Origin: Propionibacteriaceae bacterium UBA6238
Lineage (GTDB): Bacteria > Actinomycetota > Actinomycetes > Propionibacteriales > Propionibacteriaceae
Length of the DNA: 23,187 nucleotides
Reading direction: 5' to 3'
NCBI GenBank assembly: GCA_002441465.1
Contig: DJWE01000017.1
Coordinates: 24,146 to 47,332, forward strand
Part shown: piece after piece, positions 1-8,156 of the stretch
How positions within the stretch are numbered: the stretch's first letter is position 1
Layout of the letters: the number at the start of each line of letters is the position of its first letter
Position numbers and translations under genes: made by a program
The notes under the pieces: model-generated
Databases searched by the model: none
What the model was told of the DNA's origin: nothing
Seen by the model: only the letters and a program-made list of their open reading frames with translations

Positions 1-174
1 ATCGTGACCCACAACATGCAGCAGGCCGCCCGCGTCTCCGACCGGACCGCCTTCTTCAACCTGCGCGCCACCGGCGAGCCCGGCCGGCTCGTCGAGATCG
101 ACAACACGACGAAGATCTTCAACAACCCGTCGCAGAAGCAGACCGAGGACTACATCTCCGGCCGCTTCGGCTGA
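1..174 (+). CDS. pstB: Phosphate ABC transporter ATP-binding protein PstB, C-terminal end (5' part outside window)
   Basis: Only the last 57 codons are present, in frame 1, ending with TGA at 172-174. The window opens within IVTHNMQQAARVSD, the H-loop (switch histidine) region of PstB ATPases, where the His contacts the ATP gamma-phosphate. The ending KIFNNPSQKQTEDYISGRFG is the characteristic PstB C-terminus (F-x-x-P-x-x-x-x-T-x-x-Y-I-x-G-R-F-G). PstB powers high-affinity phosphate uptake with PstS, PstC and PstA at the cytoplasmic face of the membrane. The rest of the pst operon presumably lies to the left. The identification is secure; the Walker motifs are outside the window. Confidence 0.95.
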   Translation: MVTHNMQQAARVSDRTAFFNLRATGEPGRLVEIDNTTKIFNNPSQKQTEDYISGRFG

Positions 175-232
175 GCGTCGGTGCCCGGCCCTGGACGCTG
201 CGCCCGGGCTGGGAGCTCACAAGATCGGCGGT

Positions 233-238
233 TAGGAT
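233..238 (+). promoter_or_regulatory. Predicted -10 box of a leaderless promoter for the DUF2510 gene
   Basis: TAGGAT (TANNNT pattern) ends 6 nt before the GTG at 245. That spacing puts the expected transcription start at or next to the start codon. No Shine-Dalgarno sequence lies between. No good -35 box is visible. Confidence 0.5.
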
Positions 239-244
239 CGCTGC

Positions 245-1153
245 GTGGCAAGTCAAGCGGGCTGGTATCCCGATCCGGGCGGGCAGCCCGGCCTGTACCG
301 GTGGTGGACGGGGAGCGCGTGGAGCGAGGCCGTCACCCCGAACCCACAGAACACACCGCCGCCCCCGCCGGTAGGGAGTCAACCCCTGCCCGGTTACGGC
401 CAGGCCACCGGCACCACCTACCGCGTCGACTCGTCCCCGACGCGCAGGCGCAGCACCCTCGCCTGGTGGCTGGTGGCGGGAGCCGCCGTGGTGGCCGTCG
501 TGGTCGCGATCACGTTCATCGTGGGGGGGATGGGCGGCGGGATCGTCCCCGGGCTCCCCGAGACCAATCCCAGTTCCACCTACTCCCCGAACATCTGCCC
601 GCAGCGGTCGGACCAGACCGCCGCGCCCAGCATTGCGCCCGAAACCGGCTGGATCAGCAGCGGCAGCCTCGCCTTCCCCGCCATGAGCGGCGAATGGCAA
701 ACCCAGTACGACAACCGGGTGCCGTGGGGTTCGCTGGCGATGGAGCAGATCGTCCTCGTCCAGGCTTCCTACAACGGCAACGACGGCAACGACTGGGTTG
801 CCAGCGCCCTGGTCAGCGACCTGTATGTCGGCGACGGGTTCGCGAGCACCCAGGTGGCGGCGCAGACCGTGCTCAAGTGCGTGCTGGGCATCTACTACAG
901 CGACACCACCGTCACCGAGAAGCAGATCAGCAGTGCAGCGCACGACGTCGACGGCCACAACGGATGGCTGATCGAAACCCAGCTGAGCTTCGACATCCCG
1001 GGCCTGGAGACCAAGGGCGAGCGAGTGCTGTTGCTCGTGGTGCAGACCGGCACCGACGACTACGGGCTGTTCTACGCCTCGATCCCGGACACGCGCAGCG
1101 ACCTACTCCCGGACGCGAGGCAGGCGATGGCCGGCCTGAAGGTCATCAGCTGA
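245..1153 (+). CDS. DUF2510 domain membrane-anchored protein of unknown function
   Basis: 302 residues from a GTG start. Residues 5-34 (AGWYPDPGG...LYRWWTGSAW) are a DUF2510 module, a short Trp/Pro-rich actinobacterial motif placed at the cytoplasmic N-terminus of many membrane proteins. A Pro-rich linker follows (about 35-50), then a basic patch and one membrane segment (about 72-94). The roughly 200-residue remainder should lie outside the membrane and carries two Cys (in NICPQ and LKCVLG) that could form a disulfide. I do not recognise the outer domain. The GTG was chosen because DUF2510 begins within a few residues of it and a -10-like TAGGAT sits 6 nt upstream. It stands alone between pstB and the convergent GH3 gene. 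Confidence 0.85.
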   Translation: MASQAGWYPDPGGQPGLYRWWTGSAWSEAVTPNPQNTPPPPPVGSQPLPGYGQATGTTYRVDSSPTRRRSTLAWWLVAGAAVVAVVVAITFIVGGMGGGIVPGLPETNPSSTYSPNICPQRSDQTAAPSIAPETGWISSGSLAFPAMSGEWQTQYDNRVPWGSLAMEQIVLVQASYNGNDGNDWVASALVSDLYVGDGFASTQVAAQTVLKCVLGIYYSDTTVTEKQISSAAHDVDGHNGWLIETQLSFDIPGLETKGERVLLLVVQTGTDDYGLFYASIPDTRSDLLPDARQAMAGLKVIS

Positions 1154-1165
1154 CGCCTCGATCCT

Positions 1166-1180
1166 GCTGAGCCCCTCAGC
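1166..1180. terminator. Small hairpin between convergent genes, possible weak terminator
   Basis: GCTGAG and CTCAGC form a 6-bp stem with a 3-nt loop in the 22-bp gap between the convergent DUF2510 and GH3 genes, running into the GH3 stop codon. There is no U-tract, so a terminator role is only possible. Confidence 0.25.
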
Positions 1181-2360
1181 CGCATCGATACAGCCCCAGG
1201 GACGCCTTCAGCGCCAGCACCCGGGTCGCCGACTCGGCGACCCGCGAGGCGAGTTGCGGATCCGCTTCGGCCGCCTTGCGCAGCCCCGAGGCCATCGGAC
1301 CCGCCGTCGTGACGTCCACCGTGAGCGCGAGGTCGCCGCCGGCGCGGACGAACCGCACCGCCCGTTCGGCCGCCGGGACGCTGCCCACCGCCGCGGCCGC
1401 GCCGAGGTCGTCGCTGACCACGACCCGATCGAACCCCCACTCCCGCAGCAGCCCGATCACGGTCGGGGAGAACATTGCCAGGTTGTCCGGATCGATCTTG
1501 ATGTACCGCGCTGAGGAGACCATCACTGCGTCCGCGCCGTCGGCGACCGCGTCCCGGAACGGACGCAGCCGCGCGCTCGACGCCGTGGTCGTGCGGTCCA
1601 CCACCGTCGCGGCGAAGTCGGTATTGCCGCTCACCGCGCCCAGTCCAGGAAAGTGCTTCACCGCGACGGCTGCACCTGCCGCGTGTATGCCTTCGCTGAA
1701 TGCCGCGACCTTGGCCGAGACTGTCTTCGGGTCCGAGCCGTAGCCACGACCGAGCCGGGCGATCGGCTGGTTCGTGGCCTGATACCGGGAGGGCACCACG
1801 TCCGCGACGGGGGCGAGGTCGAGGGTGACCCCGGCCTGCACCAGCTGTTCGCCCCAGCCGGACGCCCGAGCGGCGAGCCGGCTGTCGGACAGGCGGGCCT
1901 GCTGCGCCGCGGACGGGATCGTCGCGAAACCGGGGCCCTTGAGCCGCTGGACCAGGCCGCCCTCCTGATCGGCGGCGACCAGCATGCCGGTGTCGCCGCC
2001 GAGCGCGTCGAGCTTGGCGGTCAAGGCCGCGACCTGCTTCACTCCTCCGGGCGTGGCGCCCATCACGATCGCCGAACCGAGATGGTGCTCACGGATCGCC
2101 GCACGCTGGGCAGCGCTCAGCTCGACGTTCACCCCGACCATCACCAGTTGCCCCACCTGCTCGGCCAGGCTGAGCGACGCCGCCTCGGCGCTGCACGTGG
2201 GCGCCTGCGCGCTGGACGGCTGCGCCGTCGACGTCGACTCGGAGCTCGGGCTCCCCGACGGCGTGGCGACCGCGGAGCCGCCCGGCGTCCCCTGCGGAAG
2301 CGACGCTGCGCTGCACCCGGCGAACAGGACGCCGGCCAGCAGTATCGCCGCGATTCTCAC
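1176..2360 (-). CDS. Glycoside hydrolase family 3 N-terminal domain lipoprotein (NagZ/LpqI-like)
   Basis: 394 residues. The N-terminus is a lipoprotein signal with lipobox LFAGC (lipidated Cys16), followed by a Ser/Thr/Pro linker to about residue 55. A GH3 TIM barrel fills the rest: DQEGG at 131-135, KHFPGLG at 235-241, and VVSDDLG around 314-320 with the probable nucleophile Asp317. NagZ-type enzymes remove N-acetylglucosamine from cell-wall fragments. However, the NagZ D-S-H segment that supplies the acid/base His reads N-T-D here (247-249), so that activity is uncertain. The GTG start overlaps the mtr stop in GTGA, so translation is probably coupled. Expected location is the outer face of the cytoplasmic membrane. 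Confidence 0.85.
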   Translation of the reverse strand: MRIAAILLAGVLFAGCSAASLPQGTPGGSAVATPSGSPSSESTSTAQPSSAQAPTCSAEAASLSLAEQVGQLVMVGVNVELSAAQRAAIREHHLGSAIVMGATPGGVKQVAALTAKLDALGGDTGMLVAADQEGGLVQRLKGPGFATIPSAAQQARLSDSRLAARASGWGEQLVQAGVTLDLAPVADVVPSRYQATNQPIARLGRGYGSDPKTVSAKVAAFSEGIHAAGAAVAVKHFPGLGAVSGNTDFAATVVDRTTTASSARLRPFRDAVADGADAVMVSSARYIKIDPDNLAMFSPTVIGLLREWGFDRVVVSDDLGAAAAVGSVPAAERAVRFVRAGGDLALTVDVTTAGPMASGLRKAAEADPQLASRVAESATRVLALKASLGLYRCG

Positions 2361-3745
2361 CGGTCCAGCTCAACTGCGAGCAGGGCGTTCTCCACCACCT
2401 CGGCCAGCGCCGGATGGATCCAGTACTGCCCGCGCGCCATCGTCCGTACGTCGGTGCCCAGGCTCATCGCCTGGACCAGCGGCTGGATCAGGTTGGGTGC
2501 GTCCGGACCGATGATGTGGGCGCCGAGCAGCGCACCCGTGGCGGGATCGGCGATCACCTTCGCGAAATGGTCGGTGTCCTCCAGGGCCCAGCCGTAGGCC
2601 ACGCCGGAGTAGTCGCGCACCCCCACCGCGTACCGCAGGCCGCGTTCGGCGCACTGGGCCTCGGTGAGCCCGACGCAGGCCACCTGCGGGCCGCTGAAGA
2701 CCGCCTGCGGCACGAACCGGTGGTCGCTGGCCACGAGGTCGTCGGGGTGCAGCAGATTGTGCTGCACGACCCGGGCCTCGTGGTTGGCGACGTGCTTGAG
2801 CTGCCAGGGCGACGACACGTCGCCGAGCGCCCAGATGCCCTCCGCAGTGGTGCGCTGGTATGCGTCCACGACCACGCGGCCGGCCTCGTCCAGCTGGACC
2901 CCGGTGGCGTCGAGGGCGAGGGTGTCCCCGTTGGGGATGCGCCCGGTGGCGACGAGCAGGTGGTCGGCCTCGAAGAAGTACTCGATGCCGTCGTCGTCGG
3001 TGGTGCCGACCTCGATCCGTCCGGCCGCGTCCGCGACGGACGCGAGGTGCTGGCCCAGCCGGAGCACGACGCGGCGGCTGATCAGGTCGGTGAACCGCTC
3101 GGAGACGGACTCGTCCGCGAACCGGAGCAGCCGGGACCCCCGGTGCAGCACGGTCACCTGGGTGCCGTAGGCGGCGAAGATGTGGGCGAACTCGGCCGCG
3201 ACCAGCCCGCCACCGACGATGATCAGCGACTTCGGCAGCTCGGCGAGCCGCATGATCGTGTCAGAGGTGTGGATGCGGTCGGCCAGCTCCGGGTCGTCCA
3301 TGCCCGGCACGTCGGGGATCCGGGGACGCGAGCCGGCGGCCAGCACGAACTGGTCGGCCGTGAACTGCTCCTCCCCGACACGCAGCATCTTCGGGGCGAC
3401 GAAGTGGGCCATCTCCCGGAAGAGGGCCACGTTGTCGCTGTCGCGGCGGTACGCCTCGCCGTCTGCCGCGATCGGGTCGATGCGGCCGAACACGCGGTCA
3501 CGGATGTCGGGCCAGCGGACGCGCACCGGGCCGGTGTCCACCCCGAGCGCTGCGGCATGACGGGCGTCCTCGGCGATGTCGGCCGGATGGGCGAACATCT
3601 TGGTCGGGATGCAGCCCACATTGAGGCAGGTTCCGCCGAACCATTCCTGCCCGTCGACCAGCGCGACCTTCCAGTCCGAGAACTGCTTGGTGACGATCGT
3701 GTTCCCGGTGCCGGAGCCGATCACGCACAGGTCGAAGTGCCGCAT
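2357..3745 (-). CDS. mtr: Mycothione reductase (NADPH-dependent flavoprotein disulfide reductase)
   Basis: 462 residues, close to the roughly 459 of known mycothione reductases. The FAD site GSGTGN is at 10-15. The redox-active pair is Cys40/Cys45 in GGTCLNVGCIPTKM. The NAD(P)-binding region IIVGGGLVAAEFAHIFA lies mid-protein, and the C-terminal HPALAEVVENAL carries the His-Glu dyad of the dimerisation domain. The G-S/T-G-x-G-N start and the tail separate it from lipoamide dehydrogenase and mercuric reductase. It regenerates mycothiol from mycothione in the cytoplasm. The ATG at 3745 gives the family N-terminus (MRHFDLCVIG); the frame is open 30 codons further upstream but that stretch is unlike the family. 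No clear Shine-Dalgarno precedes it. It is coupled to the downstream GH3 gene by GTGA. Confidence 0.93.
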   Translation of the reverse strand: MRHFDLCVIGSGTGNTIVTKQFSDWKVALVDGQEWFGGTCLNVGCIPTKMFAHPADIAEDARHAAALGVDTGPVRVRWPDIRDRVFGRIDPIAADGEAYRRDSDNVALFREMAHFVAPKMLRVGEEQFTADQFVLAAGSRPRIPDVPGMDDPELADRIHTSDTIMRLAELPKSLIIVGGGLVAAEFAHIFAAYGTQVTVLHRGSRLLRFADESVSERFTDLISRRVVLRLGQHLASVADAAGRIEVGTTDDDGIEYFFEADHLLVATGRIPNGDTLALDATGVQLDEAGRVVVDAYQRTTAEGIWALGDVSSPWQLKHVANHEARVVQHNLLHPDDLVASDHRFVPQAVFSGPQVACVGLTEAQCAERGLRYAVGVRDYSGVAYGWALEDTDHFAKVIADPATGALLGAHIIGPDAPNLIQPLVQAMSLGTDVRTMARGQYWIHPALAEVVENALLAVELDR

Positions 3746-3857
3746 GTGCCGATTGTGGCATGGGGTTGGAAACGCCCGGTGCACGGCGCGATCCGGCGCG
3801 ACGACCCATCCTCGACCGGCGTCGCGGCTCCTCACCGCCGACGGCCCGTGGCGGGTG

Positions 3858-4193
3858 CTATTGCCCGAGCGGAACCACGTTGAGGATCACGAAGCCGACC
3901 ACCAGCACAGCCACGATCACGAACGGAACCATGGCGGTTCGAGCACCCTCGGCCCGCGCGCGAGTCCCGTACCGCCAGGTCGGCCAGAGCGGAATCGCGA
4001 AGGCGATCAGAGCCAGAAACGTGGCCAAGGCCCCCGCCCAGAACGGTGGGGCCGCGGTGGTGCCGACCGGATAGCCCAGCGCGGAGATGGTTCCCTCCCC
4101 GACCAGGAAGGCCAGGAAGAAGCACGGGATGACCAGCAATACCGACAGCCACGCCACCAGAGCGGCGTGCCCGGTACCGGCGTCCGTGCTCAC
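3858..4193 (-). CDS. Small membrane protein of unknown function
   Basis: 111 residues from a GTG start. There are three strongly hydrophobic segments: about 11-33 (LVAWLSVLLVIPCFFLAFLV), about 51-71 (FWAGALATFLALIAFAIPLW) and about 88-107 (MVPFVIVAVLVVGFVILNVV). A basic Arg-rich loop sits between the second and third segments, predicting a cytoplasmic loop. No family is recognised. It lies 81 nt after ccsB on the same strand, so it may be the last gene of the cytochrome c maturation transcript, but the gap breaks the overlapping pattern of that operon and separate transcription is possible. Confidence 0.75.
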   Translation of the reverse strand: MSTDAGTGHAALVAWLSVLLVIPCFFLAFLVGEGTISALGYPVGTTAAPPFWAGALATFLALIAFAIPLWPTWRYGTRARAEGARTAMVPFVIVAVLVVGFVILNVVPLGQ

Positions 4194-4274
4194 ACCGTCA
4201 TCATCTCGCGTTCACCCTCGGTGAGCACCCGAATCGGTGGCCGAATGTCGTCCTGGCTTCCTGATCGTCGGCCC

Positions 4275-5216
4275 TCAGATGCCGGCGTAGGAGTGCAGGC
4301 CCGAGACGAGCAGGTTGACCCCGATGAAGTTGAACCAGAAGCTGATCACGCCGACGACCGCGACGATGGCCGCCCGCCGCCCCTTCCAGCCCGCCGTTGC
4401 GCGGGCGTGCAGGTAGACCGCATAGATGATCCAGGTGACCAGCGACCAGGTCTCCTTCGGGTCCCACCCCCAGAACCGGCCCCAGGCGTACTGAGCCCAG
4501 ATCGCCCCGGCGGCGATGGTGAACGTCCACAACGGGAACGCGAAGGCGTGGAACCGGTAGCTGACCCGGTCGAGGGTCTCCGCGGACGGGATCCGGCTCA
4601 GGTAGCCACGAAGGCCGCCGCGTTCCTCGGCGCGGGACCGGATCAGGTACAGGATCGCCGCGATGGCACCGATGTTGAACGCCGCACCGGAAGTGGCCGC
4701 AGCGATGATGTGGATCACGAACCAGACCGAGTGCAGCGCCGGCATCAGGTCGGACACAGCCACATAGAAGACTGTCACGGCCAGCCCCTGGCCGATGGTG
4801 AGCAGCAGCGTGACCGGCAGGCCCAGCCAGCGCATGCCGAACTTCAGCGCGAGCACCAGGTAGACGATCACGGCGATCGCCAGCGAGGTGGTGATGAACT
4901 CGTACATGTTGCCCCACGGGGCACGCTCGGCCGCGACCCCGCGCAGCACCACCCCGGTGACGTGGGTGGCCGCGGCGATCATCGTGATCGCCAGCCCGGT
5001 CCGGCCCAACGCCTCGGTCCGAGGGTTCGGCGTGGGACGCTGCGACGCTGGCGGCGCAGGCGCCTCGGACGGCGCACCGGCACCCACCACGGCCAGTTCG
5101 GGCTCGGCCACCGCCGCGGTGCGCGCGCTGGCCCACTCGGCCGCGTGCAGCGTCATGGCCAGCAGGTAGAGCACCGCTGAGGTGACCATGGCCAGGTTGG
5201 AGTAATACGCGATCAC
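4275..5216 (-). CDS. ccsB: Cytochrome c biogenesis protein CcsB (CcsA/ResC type, heme-handling)
   Basis: 313 residues, polytopic. The tryptophan-rich heme-binding motif WGRFWGWDPKETWSLVTW near residues 245-265 is diagnostic of the CcsA/CcmC/CcmF heme-handling family, and flanking His residues in hydrophobic segments (for example FVIHIIAAATSG) fit axial heme ligands. CcsA-type protein with ResB forms the system II synthase that brings heme to the outer face and joins it to CXXCH apocytochromes. The GTG at 5216 overlaps the resB stop in GTGA and gives the usual N-terminus (VIAYYSNLAM). The frame is open to 5513, but that extension is Arg/Gly-rich sequence antisense-like to resB coding and is rejected. 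Confidence 0.93.
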   Translation of the reverse strand: MIAYYSNLAMVTSAVLYLLAMTLHAAEWASARTAAVAEPELAVVGAGAPSEAPAPPASQRPTPNPRTEALGRTGLAITMIAAATHVTGVVLRGVAAERAPWGNMYEFITTSLAIAVIVYLVLALKFGMRWLGLPVTLLLTIGQGLAVTVFYVAVSDLMPALHSVWFVIHIIAAATSGAAFNIGAIAAILYLIRSRAEERGGLRGYLSRIPSAETLDRVSYRFHAFAFPLWTFTIAAGAIWAQYAWGRFWGWDPKETWSLVTWIIYAVYLHARATAGWKGRRAAIVAVVGVISFWFNFIGVNLLVSGLHSYAGI

Positions 5217-6820
5217 CGCTTCTCCTCGTCTTCGGTCGGCGTCAGCGTAGCCCCGATCCCACAGGCCGATGCCAGTGCCGCCACCGCCTCGGCGAGACCG
5301 CCACGCCCGTCCACCCGGTCCAGACCGGCCACGGAAACGGCGATTCCGACCCCTGAATCGTCCGGTGTCGAATCGGCGGGGGACGAGCCCGCGTCCCCAC
5401 GCGCCCCTGCCGCCCCAGGCCCGGACACCCGGACGAACAGCCGCCGCGGCTTCACCGTGAGCGAGAACGCCATGCCGAGCACGGCCAGCATCACCGAGCC
5501 GAGGACAAGCCATCCACCAGGGGTGTTGGACACCTGCAGCTTCACCCAGCGCTTCCAGCCGTCGAAGGTGATCGAGCCCAAGCCAGCGGGCAGCTTGTAG
5601 CCGGTACCGGGCGTCAGCGCGACGCTGACCGGATTGCCGTCCTCGCTCATCAGCTGGGTGAGACCCGTCTTGTCGAGGGCGTACACGTTCTCGGGGGCGC
5701 CCGTCTCCTGCTTGGGCGGCCCGCTCCAGGCGTTCAGCAGCAGTTCGGGACTGAGCGCGTCGGGAAAGGCCGACACCATTCCCGACGCACCGCCGGAGAC
5801 GGCAGTAGGCAGAAATACTCCCTGAAACGCCAGTCGCTCGGGTCGGGCGTCCGGGGCCTTGATCACGCCGTCGGACCGGAAGTTCGAGTCCTGGGGCAGG
5901 AAGACCACCGGCCCGGAGAACGCGACCTCGCCGTTTCCGTCCTTCACCGTCACCACCGGCGCGTAGCCGTGGCCGAGCAGGCTCACCTGGTCCCCGCCGA
6001 GTTGCAGTGGCGCGTTCACCTGCAGGCTCCCGGTGGTCTCGCTCTCCCCCGGACGGCTCACGCTCACGTGGGCATTGAAGTCGCGGGCCGCGCCGGTCTG
6101 GACCGGGCCGGTCTCGAACCGGACGTCGAAGGAGTCCAGCCGGACCGTGAACGGCTCCAGGTGGGACGCGCTGAACGCTGCCCCCGCACCGAAATCGTCG
6201 TACTGGGTGAGTGTGTTCGAGAACGCCTGACCCTCGACCACGATCGCCGTGCCCTTGAACTGGAACAGCGAACCCCAGGCCAGCCCGATCAGCATGGCGA
6301 CCAGGCAGATGTGGAACACGAGGTTGCCCGTCTCGCGCAGGTAGCCGCGTTCGGCGGAGATGCTGTCGTCCTCCCGGCGCACCCGGTACCGCTGGGAGCG
6401 CAGGTGCGCCTCGGCCGCGTCCAGCACCGTCGCGGCGTCGGTCCCCTCCAGCACCGCTGCCGTGTGGCCGGGCAGCCGGCTCAGCCGTCCGGGCGCCGGG
6501 GACGGCAGCGCACGCACCTCACGCAGGTACCCCGCCGTGCGGGGCAGGATGCAGCCGATCAAGCTGATGAACAGCAGCAGATAGATCGCGGCGAACCAGG
6601 CGGAGCCGAACACGTCGAAGAGGTCCAGCCGGTCCAGCCACGGCCCGTAATCGGGGTGCGCGCGCAGATAGTCGGCCACCCCCACCGGATTGGTCGGACG
6701 CTGCGGCAACAGCGACCCGGGCATGGCGGCGATGCCGAGGATCAACAGCAGAATCAGCGCGGTGCGCATCGAGGTGAGCGTGGTCCAGATGAACCGCAAC
6801 CAGCTGACCAGGGGCTTCAT
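5213..6820 (-). CDS. resB: Cytochrome c biogenesis protein ResB
   Basis: 535 residues. N-terminal membrane segments (about 19-37, 73-93 and the segment with HICLVAMLIGLAWGSLF) are followed by a large extracytoplasmic domain and a last membrane segment (WLVLGSVMLAVLGMAFSLTV) before a C-terminal tail rich in Gly, Ala and Ser. This is the ResB/Ccs1 architecture; the conserved RTALILLLILGIAAMPGSLLPQ region near the N-terminus and an in-membrane His support it. ResB works with CcsB in heme ligation. The ATG at 6820 shares its A with the ccdA stop (TGATG). The roughly 60-residue C-terminal tail past the last membrane helix looks disordered apart from its final part. Confidence 0.92.
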   Translation of the reverse strand: MKPLVSWLRFIWTTLTSMRTALILLLILGIAAMPGSLLPQRPTNPVGVADYLRAHPDYGPWLDRLDLFDVFGSAWFAAIYLLLFISLIGCILPRTAGYLREVRALPSPAPGRLSRLPGHTAAVLEGTDAATVLDAAEAHLRSQRYRVRREDDSISAERGYLRETGNLVFHICLVAMLIGLAWGSLFQFKGTAIVVEGQAFSNTLTQYDDFGAGAAFSASHLEPFTVRLDSFDVRFETGPVQTGAARDFNAHVSVSRPGESETTGSLQVNAPLQLGGDQVSLLGHGYAPVVTVKDGNGEVAFSGPVVFLPQDSNFRSDGVIKAPDARPERLAFQGVFLPTAVSGGASGMVSAFPDALSPELLLNAWSGPPKQETGAPENVYALDKTGLTQLMSEDGNPVSVALTPGTGYKLPAGLGSITFDGWKRWVKLQVSNTPGGWLVLGSVMLAVLGMAFSLTVKPRRLFVRVSGPGAAGARGDAGSSPADSTPDDSGVGIAVSVAGLDRVDGRGGLAEAVAALASACGIGATLTPTEDEEKR

Positions 6821-7575
6821 CAGATCACCGCCGTGAAACTGGCCGCCCACTGCTGCAGTCCCGACATCAGCAGATCCCACCAGCCGGTGACCAGCAGCAA
6901 CCCGACCAGCATCATCGTCACGCCGCCGAAGACCTGGATGCCACGATGGTGCCGCTTCACCCAGGCGAGAGTGCCCGACATCCGGTCGAAGGCCAACCCG
7001 GCCACCACGAAGGGCAGGCCGAGGCCGAGCGCGTAGACCAGGGCGAGCACGCCGCCGCGCAGGGCCGTCCCCTCGTTGAGCGCCAGCGAGAGCACGACCG
7101 ACAGCGCCGGCCCGATGCACGGCGTCCAGCCCAGTGCGAACACGATGCCGAGCAACGGGGACGCCGCCACGCCGAGCTTCGGTGCGATGCTCGGCCGCCA
7201 GGTGGCCTGGAAGGGCAGCCATCCGGTGAAGACCAGGCCGAGCGCGATCGCGACCAGTCCGGCGACCAGCGAGAGCGGACGCTGCCAGGTCACCAACGCT
7301 GCGCCCACGGTCCCGGCGAGGGCTCCGGTGGCGACGAAGACGAGCGCCAGCCCGGCCACGAAACCGAGCGTTCCGGCCAGCACGCGGCGACGCCGGAGCT
7401 GCCCCGCCGCGCCGGAGGTGATTTCCGCCGCTCCGAGACCAGTGGCGTAGGAGAGGTAGCCGGGCAGCAGCGGCAGCACGCAGGGCGAGAAGAACGACAC
7501 CAGCCCGGCGAGGAGCGCGATCGGCAGCGCCAGCAGTACCGAGCCGCCGACCGCCTGCTGGATCCACTCGCTCAC
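6820..7575 (-). CDS. ccdA: Thiol-disulfide interchange membrane protein CcdA
   Basis: 251 residues with six predicted membrane segments. The two family Cys are present: Cys32 in FFSPCVLPLLPGYLSY and Cys153 in LGWTPCIGPALS, which form the redox pair that moves electrons from cytoplasmic thioredoxin to extracytoplasmic thioredoxin-like proteins. The partner here is almost certainly the TlpA-like lipoprotein encoded just upstream. The GTG at 7575 overlaps the stop of that gene in GTGA, and the ccdA stop in turn overlaps the resB ATG (TGATG). Length and motifs are normal for short-form CcdA. Confidence 0.95.
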   Translation of the reverse strand: MSEWIQQAVGGSVLLALPIALLAGLVSFFSPCVLPLLPGYLSYATGLGAAEITSGAAGQLRRRRVLAGTLGFVAGLALVFVATGALAGTVGAALVTWQRPLSLVAGLVAIALGLVFTGWLPFQATWRPSIAPKLGVAASPLLGIVFALGWTPCIGPALSVVLSLALNEGTALRGGVLALVYALGLGLPFVVAGLAFDRMSGTLAWVKRHHRGIQVFGGVTMMLVGLLLVTGWWDLLMSGLQQWAASFTAVI

Positions 7576-8156
7576 CTGCCGGCCGCCAGGTCGTCGATCA
7601 GGCCGACCAGGGTGGCCTCGGTGGTCTCGCCGATCACGCGCGCGGCGACGCGTCCGCTCGGGTCGACGAGCAGGGTGCTCGGGATCGCGCTGGCCGGCAG
7701 CTGGCCGGAGAAGGCGAGCAGCAGCGCGCCGTCCGGGTCGTAGAGGTTCACATAGGGCACCTCGAAGGTGCGTACGAACGCCTGCGGCGCGGCCCGGTCG
7801 AGGTCACGGGTGTTCAGACCCACGAAGACCGCGGTATCGCTGGTGCGCTTGCTGGCCGCGACCAGGGCCGGCGCCTCGGCCCGGCAGGGTGCGCACCAGG
7901 AGCCCCACACGTTGTAGACGAGCACCTTGCCGCTCGCCTCGGCGCTGCTCCATGGCCTGCCGTCCAGCGTCGTGCCCTGGATCGCCGGGGCGCTCGGACG
8001 CTGGTCGGCCGGCAGCACGGTGAGTGTCCCGTCCCCGCCGACGAACCCGGACGTGCTGGTCGGGCCCGAGCCGCAGCCCGCGAGGATCACGGCCAGGGCG
8101 GCGACGGCGGCGAAGAGACGGATCTTCGGCAGGCGGGCGGTAGCAGAGGACGGCAT
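7572..8156 (-). CDS. TlpA/ResA-like thioredoxin lipoprotein
   Basis: 194 residues from the ATG at 8156, which overlaps the phosphatase stop by one base (TGATG). The N-terminal signal has lipobox ILAGC with the lipidated Cys at 28. A thioredoxin fold follows with the active site WCAPC (Cys88/Cys91) and a cis-proline segment at AIPSTLLVDP. It should be anchored on the outer face of the membrane and reduce apocytochrome c CXXCH cysteines using electrons from CcdA. The frame is open 17 codons upstream, but that part precedes the basic signal-peptide N-region and is unlikely to be translated. ResA is the Bacillus counterpart by role; orthology was not tested. Confidence 0.92.
   Translation of the reverse strand: MPSSATARLPKIRLFAAVAALAVILAGCGSGPTSTSGFVGGDGTLTVLPADQRPSAPAIQGTTLDGRPWSSAEASGKVLVYNVWGSWCAPCRAEAPALVAASKRTSDTAVFVGLNTRDLDRAAPQAFVRTFEVPYVNLYDPDGALLLAFSGQLPASAIPSTLLVDPSGRVAARVIGETTEATLVGLIDDLAAGR

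Noticed and set aside
2414..3883. A 489-codon open frame antisense to mycothione reductase
   Set aside because: It mirrors a strongly identified gene, has low-complexity His/Asp/Gly/Arg composition and no recognisable domain; long antisense frames are expected at this GC content.
3576..5180. A 534-codon plus-strand open frame across mtr, the small membrane protein and ccsB
   Set aside because: It runs antisense to three well-supported genes and its composition (Arg, Asp, Gln, His, Gly) is that of a shadow frame.
5217..5513. Upstream extension of ccsB to 5513
   Set aside because: Arg/Gly-rich shadow of the resB 3' end; the GTG at 5216 overlaps the resB stop and starts the family N-terminus.
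6821..7567. Upstream extension of resB to 7567
   Set aside because: The extension lies wholly within ccdA in another frame; the ATG at 6820 overlapping the ccdA stop gives the correct ResB start.
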